From contig CP085831.1 in NCBI GenBank assembly GCA_020809705.1, positions 5,615,357 through 5,679,356 of the forward strand: a stretch of 64,000 nucleotides of DNA, written 5' to 3'. The translations under genes and the position numbers were made by a program. The stretch comes from Calonectria ilicicola (lineage: Eukaryota > Ascomycota > Sordariomycetes > Hypocreales > Nectriaceae). The notes under the pieces are model-generated. The model saw only the letters and a list, made by a program, of their open reading frames with translations, did no database searches and was not told the DNA's origin. How positions within the stretch are numbered: position 1 is the stretch's first letter; every line of letters begins with the position of its first letter. Below are positions 22,301-37,300 of the stretch, one piece after another.

Positions 22301-25300
22301 CAACCTGATGCTCTGTCGTGTCGGTCTAGATGGCTCAACCCCTATCGCAGATGTTCTCGTAGGTCTGCGGCGAGACTTTGTTTCTAGCTTTCCGTATCAG
22401 CACCACCGGTTGGCGGACATTACTCATGAGCAGGGTATTCCCGCCAGTCAACTTTTCAACACGACAATGACGTTTATGTCCGATGATCAGGACCCCAAAT
22501 CTCACTGCGATGGAGTTCAGCTTCATCGAGTTGCTGACCAGGACGTTGCCGAGGTATTCCCCCTTTCACTGTTGTCTTATTAATACTTACCTTGTTCTAG
22601 TATGATGTCGTCATCAGAGTATTTGACAGTCATGAAGACGACGTTGCTGTTGAATTCTCATACTGGAACACCGCACTTTCCAGCGCCCAGGCAGAAAATG
22701 TATTTGGTGCATTTCTAGCCGCTATCAGCTCAATTCCTCAATCAACCACGGTAGACGATGTCAATCTCATGGATCAGAGTATGAAGCGGCAGATTATCCA
22801 GTGGAACGAGCACCCGACCGTCCACGTTGATGCTTGCACCCACCATCTCATTCTCAACGCTGCAAAGGAGTATCCCGATGCACCTGCCATAGAAAGCCAT
22901 GATGGCGGCTTATCCTATGGCGAGTTTGATCTTGTGACGAGAAACCTTGCCGCACACCTCATGAGTCTTGGCGTCGGTCCAGAAGTGCCAGTCGTGTTCC
23001 GCATGGAAAAGTCGCTCTGGGCTATCGTTGCCATGATCAGCGTGATGAGAGCTGGGGGTCATTTCGTACCTCTTGATCCTGCTTGGCCTGTCGACCGTGC
23101 GCAATTTATTATCGACGATGTCGGATCCAGAATCTTGCTTACTACGGAGGCTACTCCGTCGCTGCCACTACAGCGCATTAGGCAGACGCTTGTGCTATCT
23201 CCTGAGCTTCTCAGTAAGATGCCGGCAGAGGAGTCTTCATCATCCCAAGTAACTCCCAAAAACGCTGCTTATATTCTGTACACTTCAGGAAGTACAGGCC
23301 AACCTAAGGGTGTAGTGGTAGATCACCAAACACTCAGCTCTAGCTCAAAGGCTCACGGTAAAGCGATGCTCATGGACCGACAAACCCGCGCATTCCAATT
23401 CTCCTCATACACCTTTGACGTGTCTCTGGGCGAGATTATCACAACCTTGGTCTACGGCGGATGCGTCTGCATTCCGTCACCAAGTGACCGACTCAGCAAC
23501 ATCAGCGGCGCCATCTCAAAGCTACGTGCAAACCAACTCTTCATGACTACCACAACACTGGGCACCTTTGGTCCGCAAGCCTGTCCCAGCGTGAAGACGG
23601 TGGTTTGTGGAGGAGAATTGTTGTCGCAGGCTATCAAGGATGCCTGGGCTCCTCACGTCAATCTCATCCACGGGTATGGACCAACAGAAGCATGCATCTA
23701 CTCTGTGTCCTGCAACTCAAACGACCCATCTCTTCCACCGTCCGTCATTGGCCATGCAATGGACGGCAATCGAGTCTGGGTCTCTCGTCCAGATAACCCA
23801 CAAGTCCTAACTCCTATAGGAGCATTGGGCGAACTCCTTATCGAGGGACCTATCGTTGCGCGTGAGTACTTCAACGACCCCGCCCGTACTAACCAGTCCT
23901 TCCTAGATCAAGTCCCCTCTTCCTGGAGCACCGCCTCTCCCTCTACTAATCGCGTATACCGCACCGGTGACCTTGTACGGTACAACATGGACGGCAGTCT
24001 CACCTTCTTCGGCCGTCGTGATGGACAGCTGAAGGTACGTGGCCAGCGGTGCGAAGCAGGCGATATTGAGAACCACCTTACGGCCGTTGAGCCCGATATT
24101 GCCCACTGCGCTGTCCTTGTGCCAAAAGAAGGCTCTTGTGCTGCTCGCCTGGTAGCTGTGCTATCATTCAAGACGACTCACCCTGTTTTGAGCACGCGCA
24201 CGGGTGGCCTTCAGCTCCTAGACCCCCAGAAAATCTCCGGCATCATGACCAGACTTCAAGAGAACCTTGCCCAACAAGTCCCCAACTACATGGTCCCTCA
24301 GATCTGGCTTCCAGTAGTATCTCTCCCTTCAACAACAGCCTGCAAGACTGACAGGCGCCGTGTTTCTCGATGGGTTGACCAGCTCAGCTTAGCTACCTTG
24401 GACAATGTCCTCAACCTTCCAACCACACATTCTGCATCGTCTCTTGCAGACAGGAGTCCAGTGCATATGATCCTCGCAACGGCGTGGGGCGAGACTCTTG
24501 GTACTGCTGTCGATAATGTGCCTGGTGATCGATCTTTCTTTAGTCTTGGTGGTGACTCGATCCTTGCCATACTGGTAGTAAATCGGTGCCGAGCTCAAGG
24601 CATCGAGCTCTCTGTTAGCGACATTCTTCGCGGTCTTACCATCAACGAGATGGCCAGCAGCATATCCATCCCAGATCAGAATCCCCATTCCGATTCCAAT
24701 TCCGGCCCCAACTCGCTGGTCCATCTCAATCCCGCCCAGAGCCTTGCACTTGGGACGGGCTTTAACCTGCCATCTTGCACAACTCGCCAATTCCGTACTG
24801 CTCAGCTGCAACTGGTCAGTCCCATTGACAAACAAAACCTTGAAGATGCTGTCCGAAAGTTGGCTGATCTTCACTCGGCCCTTCGGACGACACATGTCAA
24901 TGAGGACAATGCGTGGATCGGACATGTTAGTTCCAATTCGAGCAAGAACCCCTTATTCACGACCCACGATGGTAGGGCGCAGACAGACTCTGTTCTAGAA
25001 AGGTCGCGAGCCTTGCTCAATGCCATTGCTGGTCCTCCCTTCGCCGTTGATTACTTCCCAAGCGAGAATAGGCTTGCTGTATCTGCCCCTTATATCACGC
25101 TTGATTTGCCATCGTGGGAGATCTTGCTCCGAGATCTTGACTCTCTCCTGTCGGGCTCTCCTGTTGCTCTCCAGGCCCATCCACCGACCGAAGGTCAAAG
25201 CTACTCCCCTCCGACCACTGAGTTCTCGGAGGGAGCGGCTGAAGCCGACCTGGGCTACTGGGAACTCGACCCCGAGGAAACCTACTTACCTCATGAGATG

Positions 25301-28300
25301 GAATACGAGATACAAATCGACTCGGACGCTTCCGAGGTACTCCGCAAGACATGCTCACAGACCTCATTGAGCCCAGTGGACGTTCTGGTTGCGGCAGCTG
25401 CAGAATCATTCTCACAAGGCTTTATTGATCGTACCATGCCCGTGATTCACGTCGCAGACAATAGACAGAACCATGTCGGATATGGCGACTCGGTCTATCC
25501 AGTCCAACTCCCCAGTGATCTGATATCCGCCGGCACTGCGGGAGTAGCAGCCATGGTAAAAGACACTCGTCTCGCTGCCACCAAGGGCGTCTCATCTTAC
25601 ATGGCAGAGTCCTACATGCCCAAGGTTCTCGCGGCTCGACTACCCGAGATTCTCGTCAGATACTCCAACACTTCAACATTTCAGGGCAAAATGCTGCAGC
25701 AGTTAGAAGACACTCCCGACACTGCCACCCTGATTCCCTCCTGCATCAGTATCATGGCGAGCGTCCGTGCCGACAATTCCCTCGGTGTCGTAGTGGCTCA
25801 CAGCTGGGAGCTAGGTCAACAGAAGAAAGTCCGAAAGTGGGTACGCCTGCTCCAGACAGCTCTATTGGAGACCATTCGAGAAGTTGCCAAAGCGAACTTT
25901 ATGTCCCCTGCTGATTTTCCTCTCGTCAATGTCCCCGATGACAAGGCATGGGAGCAACTGCGCAGTACCATTAACGAAGCGGTGGGCCGATCTGGTCAGT
26001 CTGTCGAGGATGTATACCCTTGCTCTCCTGTACAACAGGGAATGCTCCTCAGCCAAGCCAAATCCACTTCTTCGTACACAGTAGACGTTGTATGGAAGAT
26101 GCATACTCTGTCTGGATCCTCCAAAGTCTCTGTGCCAATTTTGGAGAAGGCCTGGGCAAAGATCGTGCAGCGACACGCTGCCCTAAGAACAATCTTTATT
26201 GATGGAAGTGCCGCTAACGAGGCGTTTCTCGCTACCGTCCTACGGAGCCCGCCGGTTCGTGTGGTGCACCAGACGCTCCAGGATGGAGATGGTGTCGAGG
26301 CTATTCTGGCATTTGAGCCACAACTCCCCGTCACTTCGAATGAGCCATCTCACGTTTTGACCATAGCAGAGTCACAGGATGAGGTGTTGGTCCATCTCCG
26401 CATCAACCATGCCATAGTAGACGGTGTCTCACTTGACCTGCTGCAACGTGATCTACAACGAGCTTACATGGCCGCATCCGGCTCTGAATGGGCGACCTCA
26501 GATCACGCATTCCGTGACTATGTCGCCCATGTCCAGGCACAAGACACAGATAAGTCCCTTGACTTTTGGAAGAACCGTCTCAGCACCGTTTCGGCCTGTC
26601 GCTTCCCACAACTACAAGTCCCCGATGTTCCCATCACAAACGAGAAGCGCGTCTTCAAGACCAAGATAGATGACATCTCACCTCTTCTGAAGTTATGCCA
26701 GACCAACGGCGTCTCCATCTCGAATCTGGCTCAGCTCGCTTGGGCATTGGTGTTGCGCGCCTACACGAACAACCACCACGTGTGCTTTGGCTACATGACC
26801 TCTGGACGTGACGCACCTGTCAGTGGCATCGAGAGCGCCGCTGGCGTCTTTATCAACCTTGTCATTAGTGACCTTGCGCTGGACGATGCTATGACAATCC
26901 GGGAGGCCTTGGAGTTGTCTCGCGCAGGCCTCGCTGATAGCATTGATCACCAATACTGCCCTCTTAGCAAGATCCAGAGAGCCTTACATATGGGTAGTGA
27001 ACCCTTCTTCAACACTGTCCTATCATGTTACCGTGAGGACGAGGCCACTTCATCGGAGACAGGCGTCGCTGTTGACTTGGTTCATTTGGATGACACGAGC
27101 GAGTTTGCCATCGCAGCAAAGATTGCTTATACTCGTTCGGACATGGAACTCAGTCTGACATACAGAACCGAGCTCATCTGCTCTGAAGCAGCGGATGTGG
27201 TGGGCGACGTCTGGCTCCGGACTCTGCAGTCCCTACCGTCTCTTTTTGACGACAAGATATCCAACATCAACTTGATGGACCCTCAAAGCAGTCATCTGGT
27301 CACCACCTGGAACAAAGACGTACCTGACCCTGTCAACGCTTGTTTACACGATGTTGTTACCCATGTTGCTGCTATGCAGCCTGAAAAAGAGGCCCTTTAT
27401 TCCACCGTAGGAAGTCTCACGTATGGGGAGCTCGATAACTATTCCACCCGGCTCGGACATCACCTGGTTTCCTTGGGTGTAGGCCCAGAATGCATTGTGC
27501 CACTGCTCTTCGAAAAGTCCATCTGGGCCGTGGTAGCCATGCTCGGCGTTCTGAAAGCCGGTGGCGCCTTTGTGGCCTTGGACCCGGCTCACCCAGCTGA
27601 CCGCCTTAGTCTAATCATCTTGGATACTGGCAGTCCAGTACTCCTCGTGTCTGAGATGCAGGCCGCTAAACCAATCTTCACCGAGGAACTGGCTAGCTTC
27701 GACTTGAACGTGGCGCTGTGGACTGTAACGGAGGCGTCTATTACAGAATTGCCGATGCGAGACGGCAAGCCATGCAGCTCCGTCACCCCTGACAATGCTG
27801 CCTATGTTATCTTCACTTCAGGCAGCACTGGCAAGCCAAAGGGTGTTATGATCGAGCACCGTGCTGTAAGCACTGGCACCAAAGAGCATGGATCTCATAT
27901 GAGCTACACCAGTACCTCACGAGTACTGCAATTTGCTTCATATGCCTTTGACGCCACAATTGGAGAAGTTTTCACAACGCTCGTCCATCATGGAACCGTC
28001 TGCATCGCTTCTGAAACAGAGCGCATCGAAGATCTAACCGGTTTCATGAACCGGGCTGGCGTTACCTGGGCCTTCTTGACACCCGCGGTTGCAAGAATGA
28101 TGACACCCAGTGACGTCCCAACGTTGGAGACGCTGATTTGCGGTGGTGAACCACTCGGTGACCTCACTCCGAGGATCTGGAGTGAAAAGGTTCAGTTTAT
28201 CCAAGCCTACGGTCCGACGGAGACATGCGTCTTTGCATCTATAAGTGATCGTCAACAGCGCGAGGTTCGACCAGCTATCATCGGCCATATGATGGGTAGT

Positions 28301-31300
28301 GCCGCATGGATCGTCAGCCCCAGCAACGCCGAAATCCTTGTTCCTGTAGGCGCAGTCGGTGAAATGCTGATCGAGGGTCCCATCCTAGGCCGTGGATACC
28401 GCAACGACCCGGACAAGACAAACGCGAGCTTTGTATGGGATCCTAAGTGGTCGGTGCATTATCCACGTCATGCCAATGGGCGCCGTCTCTACAAGACAGG
28501 AGATCTAGTGAGGTATAACCTCGATGGTTCAATGGACTTTGTGCAGCGCAAGGATACGCAGATCAAGATCCGAGGGCAGCGAGTCGAGGCTGGAGAGATT
28601 GAAAGCCACATTACCAGTGCCCACAAGGACGTGCAGCATGTCTACGTGACCTTTACAAAGAAGGGCAGACTGAGTTCTCGTCTCATTGCCGTCGTCTCTT
28701 TGCGAGGATTTGGCTCAACGGAAACCTCAAGCCCAGGCTCGCTCCGTCTCTTGCAAGGCTCCGACTACGAAAGAGCCAAAGAACTATTACGTACCGTCAC
28801 AGAGTACCTTTCCTCCAAGTTACCCAGACACATGGTCCCCGCTGTCTGGGCAGTCGTTCAAGGATCCTCAGTTCCCCTAACGACTTCTGGCAAGATAGAT
28901 CGCCGTCAGATGACAGCCTGGCTGGAGCAAGCCGACGAGGACCTTATTCGGGATATTTTGGCGCTTGGTCAAGAGGAACCCGTCTCGGATGATTTTCTGA
29001 CTCCCATAGAGGCTGCTCTACGCTCTGTCTGGGCTCTCGTTCTCAACCTCGATCCCCACAAGATCAGCAGGGAGCATCGCTTCTTCAGCCTAGGCGGCGA
29101 CTCGATTACCGCCATGCAGGCCGTGTCTCATTGCAGGATTCAGGGCGTTGAGGTCACCGTCAAGGATATTTTCAAACACCAGACCATCGCAGCCCTCGCG
29201 GCAATGGTCGGCCATAGTCCAGTAGGACTCATCTCTTCACCCTCCGCGAGCCACAAGTTAGACCTCTCTGATGAAGTTGACAAGGATTTTGCCCTGTCAC
29301 CGATCCAGAAGATGTACTTTGACCTGCATCCCGAAGGGCTCAACCACTTCAACCAGAGTTTCTTGGTGCAGATCCCGTCGGCGAAAAAGGTGGCTTCACC
29401 TACCCTACACGCCGCACTCGAACAACTTGTCAGCCGTCACTCAATGCTGCGTGCTAGGTACAGCAATCCTCAAGGCCGTTGGGTCCAGCACATCACACAT
29501 GTCATCACAGATGGAGTGGCTGGCTCTTTGCAGTACCAGGAGCACACAGACGTTGCGCCCAATCAAGTCAACGACCTTATTGACTCTGCCCAGCGATCGT
29601 TGGACATCCAACGGGGTCCCGTTGTGTCAGCCAAGCTCATTCACCTGCCTGATCGTCAGATTATAGCCATCGTGGCCCACCATTTGGTTGTGGATATGGT
29701 TTCCTGGCGGGTCTTGCTTGAGGAACTTGAAGCTATTTTAACTGGCAGACCTCTTCCTACAGCAGGCTTGACGCCCGTGCCATTCCAGGCGTGGGTTCGA
29801 ATCCAATCAAACCGCGCTAAGGAATTATCTGCACCCAAAGTCCTTCCATACACCATTCCTGAACCTCATCTAGACTACTGGGGGCTAGACACAGTCCAGT
29901 CCAATACTTGGGGCTCGGTACGGGAGCTAAGCTTCGAGCTTGACGAGGCTATGACCAAGTCCCTTCTAGGACCCTGCAATGAACCTCTGCAGACAGACCC
30001 TCAGGATCTATTCCTCACTGCAGTGTTCCGATCTTTCGCCCAAGCCTTTCCCTCCCGGCCCCTCCCGGCCATCTTTACAGAAGGTCACGGCCGTGAAGGT
30101 GATGTTGAAGTCGATCTCTCCCGCACAGTCGGATGGTTCACTTCCATCGTCCCAATAGCACTCACCGGAGGTATGCCAGGAGACTTGATAGAGACTCTCA
30201 TGAGGATCAAGGACTCTCGCAGATCTGTCCCCGGCCGCGGCGTGCCCTATTTCTCTTACCGCTACCTGTCCCAAGATGGGGTGACTGAGACTGAGTTCCG
30301 ACAACACGACCAAATGGAGATCTTGTTCAACTACCATGGTCAGTATCAGCAGCTAGAGCGAGACGGTGCTCTCCTCCAGCCAATCCCCGAGGGAGAATTT
30401 GCCCAACGCGATGTTGATCCTTCATCACGCCGTTTGGCTGTCTTTGACATTGCAGTTGCCGTCGCTGCGGGACGAGCCACGGTATCTTTACTAGTGCCTC
30501 AAAGCCTGACACCCACTCTCTCACATCAAGTTTCAGTCTGGAACGAGTCCTTCCAAAAGGAGCTTGCAAGCCTAATTGACATGACGAGTACTATGCAGTC
30601 GAAATTTACCTTGAACGACATGCCGCTAATTAAAGATATATCCTACGCCAACCTAGCCGAGATGGAAACTATTTGTCTTGAGCACACGGATAAATGGGGA
30701 CCCGGGAGTATCGAGGAGATTTTCCCCTGCTCGCCCATGCAACAAGGAATTTTACTCAGCCAGTCGCGAACTCCTCGCCTCTACGACGTCCGTTTTGCTT
30801 TCGAAGTCACATCCCGCGTCGGCATACCTCAAGTGCACCGCCTTCAAGAAGCCTGGGAACAAGTCGTTAAGCGTCAACCAATGCTTCGCACTGTATTTCT
30901 GCCAAATCTCCGTGGCAGTGGGTCATTTGACCAGGCTGTTCTGCGAAACCCTCGTGCCACGGTTCATCATGTGCAACTAGAGGAAGTCCCAGCGTCGTCT
31001 GACGATCTCGTCGAAAAAGTCCGCGAGACTATGGCGAAGGCACCAGCTAGTAGCTTCGAATATGGCAAGGTTCCTCACCAGTTTACCATTTACACTGCTG
31101 GCGATCGGATGTTTATCCTTCTTCGATTAAGCCATGCCTTGGTAGATGGAGCATCTCTGCCATATATAATCCAGGACCTTCAACAGGCATACGTTCAGAG
31201 CCTCCCAGCCGTCCCTGGCCTTGCGTACAGGGAGCTAGTTTCTTTTATCCAGCAACAGCCCATGGAGCAGGCCCTTGAATACTGGAGCGGGTACCTCAGC

Positions 31301-34300
31301 GATGCCAGTCCATGCCGCCTACCGCTACTTCTAGATGATGCCGTGATTCCATGTCCTGGCACGTTGGAAGCACGAGACATAACCATCCCTGGTTCAGATT
31401 CAGAACTTCTGAGACGTCTCTGCGTTAAGTACGGTGTTACAATGGCCAGTATCTTCCACGCAGCCTGGGCTCTTATCCTACGTGCATACACAGGCGATGA
31501 TGAGGTGCACTTTGGCTACCTCGCCTCTGGCCGCGACGCCCCCATCAAAGGGGTTGCTAGCCTCGTTGGGCCTCTGATCAATATGCTCATCTGCCGCGTC
31601 AACTTTGATCGTTCCATGTCCGTTGCTCAGCTTCTTCAGGATATATGTGCCGATTTCGCCTCCGGCATGTCTAATCAGTACACATCCCTCGCTGAAGTGC
31701 AGCACGGTCTTGATCTAGGATCTGAACAGCTCTTCACTACCGTTGTATCATTCCAGCGACATGACCCCACCAGTGCCGGTACAGACGATAGTAGCGACAG
31801 TATCAAGCTAACGGCAATTGATTCTCGAGATCCTACCGAGTACGACATATCTCTCAACGTTGTAGATTCAGATCAAGAGCTTTCTTTCACCTTCACCTAC
31901 TGGACTTCCAAGATCTCCCCTGCTCACGCAACCCACATGATTCGAGCCCTACTATCCGCTCTGGCCAGCATAGCTGGAAATGTCAACCAGCCGATAGTCA
32001 ACGTCAACCTCGTCAGCCCCGAGACCCGCTGCGAGTTGGACGCCTGGAACGCCACTGGTATGCAGGAACTTCATACAGAATGTGTACATACCCTATTCGA
32101 GCAACAGGTCCAGGAGATTCCTGACCATCAAGCCATTTGCGCCTGGGATCGCGATTTTACCTACCGTGAGCTTAACGAAGCTTCCAATGCCTTTGCCCAT
32201 CATATACATTCTCTCAATCTCAAGCCTGACACATTTGTCATCACTTGCTTCGACAAGTCGGCTTGGGTCACCGTTTCTCAGATGGGTATCCTCAAGGCAG
32301 GTGGTGCCTTTGCTGCCGTTGATCCAACTCATCCCATGGATCGCATCAAGACCATTTTGCACGACCTAGGAGCTTCTATTCTGCTCACAGAGATAAAGTA
32401 CAAAGACCGATTTGAGGGCATGTTCTCAAATATTGTGCTTGTGAACCAGGAGACCTTGGATTCTCTCGGCCCTCGACCTGATGCCCCTTCAACCGAGGTG
32501 AACGGAAACCATCTGTCATACTCCATCTTCACCTCTGGAAGCACAGGCCAACCCAAAGGCATATTAATCGAGCACCAGTCTTTATCTACTGTAGCGAAAC
32601 ACTTTGCCAGACCCTTTCAGGTCGACCGTAACACCCGATCGCTGCAGTTTGCTGCATATACATTCGACTTATCTGTCGGCGAAACCTTTATGACACTTCT
32701 CAATGGAGGCTGTCTCTGTATACCCTCAGAGCGTCGTCGACTAGAGGATCTGACTGGAGCCATCAATGATATGCATGTCAACTGGGCCTTCTTGACACCA
32801 ACTATGGCGGACATCTTGGACCCAGCCCTTGTTCCCGGTATGAAAACGCTCGCTTTGGCTGGAGAGGCGGCCACGTCCGAAGGTATCCGTCGCTGGCATG
32901 ACAAGGTCTCTTTTATCATTGCATACGGTCCTGCTGAAACAACCATTTGTTGCAACGCCACAGCCCCCGTCACAGCAATCAGCGACCCTGCAAACTTTGG
33001 GCTTGCTAGGGGCGCCGGCATTTGGGTGGCAGATATGAACGATCCCTCGATACTTTTGCCAGTTGGTGCAATAGGGGAACTTCTCGTCGAGGGCCCCATT
33101 GTCGGTCGTGGCTATGTTGACCCCGTCAAGACGGCAGAGGTATTTATTGGCCCTCCTGCGTGGCTCAAGACACAGTATCCGAGACTCTATAGGTCTGGGG
33201 ATATCGGGCGGTATAACCCTGACGGCACTTGTTCGTTTGTTCGTCGGCGAGATAATCAGGTCAAGGTACGGGGTCAGCGTATCGAGCTCAATGAGGTCGA
33301 GGTCCATGTATCCCAAGCCGATCCAGACCTGCGTCACGCTGTCGTCCTGTTACCCAAGACAGGTGCTTGTCAAGGACGTCTAACAACAGTGGTCTCACGT
33401 CGCCAAAATGATGATGGGCAGCAGGCGCGCGTGTTGACCGCCATCAACAGCAAAGAGGTCATGGCTCGCAACGCATCTATTCGAAGCAAGCTGTCATTGA
33501 CGTTGCCTGGCTACATGATACCCAAGATTTGGATCGCAGTTGAAGACCTGCCTCTTACAACAAATGGAAAGATGGATCGTCGACAGATCTTGAATTGGGT
33601 GCAGGCGCTGACGGAACAAGACCTAGCAAGCATTGTTTCGACAGGAGACACCACGACAAGCTCGGAAGAACAAAAGGCACAGACTCCTATGGAGAAGCAG
33701 CTTGTCAAGGTCTGGAGCCAAGTCCTCAACTTGCCCGTCGATTCACTCCCACTAAACCAATCCTTCACCAGCCTCGGTGGCGACTCCATTTCGGCAATGC
33801 AGGTTACCTCTAGGGCCAGAGAATGCGGCGTTACTGTTTCTGTGGATAATGTTCTTCGTAGCCAATCTCTTTCTGAGCTGGCCACTCGTGCGCGATTCAA
33901 AGCCCTCGTTCCCAACAGCAACGAGACACAATCCATGGCCGTAGTGACGAGAGAGCCGTTCCCTCTACTGCCCATACAGCGCATGTTCTTCGAGATGAAT
34001 CCGTCTGGTAATAATCATTTCAATCAGACATTCACCGTCCGTCTTTCGAAGAATCTAGCTGCTGAACAAATCAAGACCGCTATCGCCACCGTGGTGAAGC
34101 ACCATCCTATGCTCCGCGCTCGCTTCCTCAAGGATGACAATGATAACTGGACCCAACAAATTCTCCCTGATGTTGACGGTACCTTTGCCTTCCAACAGGG
34201 AAGCTTCCAATCTCTGCCCGATGCGCTACCTGCTCTCGACGAGTTGCAGACTGGCCTTGACATCCAAAAGGGGCCCCTCGTCACCTCCTACCTCATCAGC

Positions 34301-37300
34301 CTACCCAATGGCCAGGCCCTATCTCTCGCAGCTCATCATTTGGTCGTCGACCTTGTCTCCTGGCGCGTCATACTCTCAGAGCTCGAGCTTCTGTTATCGT
34401 CTCAGTCTGGATCTCTTCCTTCACCAGTCCCCGAAGCTGTGTCCATGCCCACTTGGACCGAGGCACTCACCCAGAGCGCTAACGACTATTCTGTCGACTC
34501 AGTCCTCCCATTCACTGTGCCACCTGCTGACTTTGGCTTCTGGGATATGGATCATGGCCGGAACAATGTAATAGCAGATACGGTTGTCATTCAGGCGCGT
34601 CTGGATGCTCCCAGCACTGCAGCCCTCCTAGGCCGCGCCAATTCTGCCTTTAGAACGGACCCAGATGACTTGATGCTGGCAGCCCTGGCCTTTTCTTTCC
34701 TCCGTGTCTTCCCTGAGCGCTCGGTCCCGACCATTTACACCGAGGGCCATGGTCGAAACGCATGGGATGATAGTATCGACTTATCCCGCACCGTAGGCTG
34801 GTTCACAACCATTTATCCCCTCGTTGCCTCCAACCAAACCACTACTCTCGATCTGATCCAGACAGTCCGTCAAGTCAAGGACATGAGACACAGCATCCGC
34901 AACAAAGGTCTTCCATACTTTGCCTCTCGATATCTTACCGAGCAAGGCCGCACTGCGTTTAAGGAGCACACCGCGATGGAGGTTCTCTTTAATTACATAG
35001 GCCAGTACCAGCAGCTACAGCAGTCTGATACTATTCTTCAGGAGCTTCGAGAGCCACTTCAAATTAACGACGCTGCGCCAAGCACACCTCGCATGGCTCT
35101 TATAGACATTCTCGCCGCTGTCGAAGGCTCCGAGCTGGTCCTATCACTCGGCTATAACGCAAAGATGGGCCATCGCGATGGTTTACAACTCTGGCTGGAT
35201 GAGTACAGCACCGCTCTGAAATCCCTATCAACCCAGCTCCCCGCTATTCCTCCCTCCTTCACTCCAGGAGACTTCCCCCTCCTTGGTATAGATGACACTG
35301 GCCTCATCTCCCTCGCGGCGGCGTGCGAAGCCAAGGTGGGATCTTGGGGCCCAGCAGTCGTCGAATCAGTCTACCCGTGCTCGCCGTTACAGCAGGGTAT
35401 CCTTGTCAGTCAATCCAGGGATCCTAAAGCCTACGTGGTGTACGCAGCATGGAAGATCCGCCCTGCACGGGGAATGCAACTCCAACAGCTCAAGAACGCG
35501 TGGCGGCGACTTGTGCGCTACCACCCCGTGCTCCGGACTGTCTTTTGCGATAGCGGTAGAACTGATGGGGCTTTCGCCCAAGTATTGCTTAGGGCCGAGA
35601 CTCCTGCTGCCGAACCCATCATCAATGTGATGGATTATCAAGGGACAGATCCTATCGAGTTCATACGGTCCTCATCCCCGTCATTGCCTTCAGACAAGCC
35701 CCCTCACGTTATGTCTATCTGCACCAGTGGTGGCGAGACCTATGTCTCTCTGCAAGTCAGCCATGCGCTAATTGATGGTACTTCTATGAATCTGGTGATG
35801 GACGATCTGGTGCGTTCCTACAACGGCATTCTGCAAGGATCGGGGCCATCCTACAACGACTACATCTCCAATATTTTCAGCGAACCTATTTCTCGATCAC
35901 TCTCCTATTGGGTCGAAAACCTTGCCGATACCCAGCCTTGCCTGTTTCCTGTCCTATCCGATGGAAGCAGTAGCAGAGTGTTGAACAAGATCACGCTTCC
36001 CATCCCCAGTACTACAGTTGATGCTATGCGCCAGCTCGGCCGTACATATGCCATCTCCATCTCTAACATTTTTCAGCTGGCCTGGTCCCTGGTGCTGAGG
36101 GCTTTCACCGGCTCGGATAGCGTTTGCTTTGGCTATCTTACATCCGGCCGCGATGTACCAGTCGCCAGAATCGAGGCCATGGTCGGCCCACTGATCAGCA
36201 TGCTCATCGCCAGCACCAACTTTAGGGTTGGTGGCGATGATGATGCCCAGTCCGCCCTAGAGCTGCTCAAGTCGATGCATCGTGGCTATATTGACAGCTT
36301 ACCACATCAACATTGCTCACTCGGAAGTATTCAACACGCCCTGGGTGTTAGCAACACCGGCCTCTTTAACACAGTAATGTCTTTACAGAAGATAAGCGAA
36401 GAGGGTGAGACACCAGAACAGTTTGGTTTCGACATTGTGGATTCCCACGATCCCAGCGAGGTATGTTATCTTGATCGTCTCCCTGTGGAATAGATCACTG
36501 ACGAGAAGCAGTATAACATGACTCTGAACATCCTCGACTTCAACAAGACCATAGAGCTACATTTCACCTATTGGACAGACAAGCTCTCGGATAGTTATGC
36601 TTCCGAGGTTGTTGAGGCTACAATTCGCGCAGTAGAGACTATCGCCAAGGACCCAAGCCGTAAGATGCCAGTTATTGACCTCCTGAGTGATTCCAGCCGC
36701 CGACGTATCATGGACTGGAACAGCAAACAACACTCACCGATCCAGTCCACCGTACATGCTCTCATCGAAGCTCAGGTCAAGGACATCCCAGACAACTGTG
36801 CCGTGGTCTCGAGTGAGGGTGAGCTATCATACATGGAGCTCGACCGTCACGCCACCCGCCTTGCCCTGTACTTGCGCAGTCTCGGCGTCGGGCCTGAAGT
36901 TACAGTTCCACTGTGCTTCAAGAAGAGCATCTGGACAGTAGTAGCCATGCTGGCCGTCATGAAGGCCGGAGGAATCTTCGTCCCGCTGGACCATGGTCAT
37001 CCTGCAGACCGTATACAGATGATTGTTGAGCAGCTTCCTTCTCGCATTGTTGCGCTCACATCGCCCGAATGCGTCCAGACTGTCTGTCATCTCGTCGATA
37101 AGACCGTGTCCATCGATGCAGCCTCTCTTTCGCAACTAGAGAACCACGAGACTGCCAATCTTCTGTTCCCTGGTGCGACACCATCTAATGGCGTGTACAT
37201 CATCTTTACTTCTGGTTCGACCGGTCAGCCTAAGGGAGCGCTTCTTGAACATAGTGCCGTCGCTACGGGCACAACAACCCACGGTCACTATACGTCTTAC

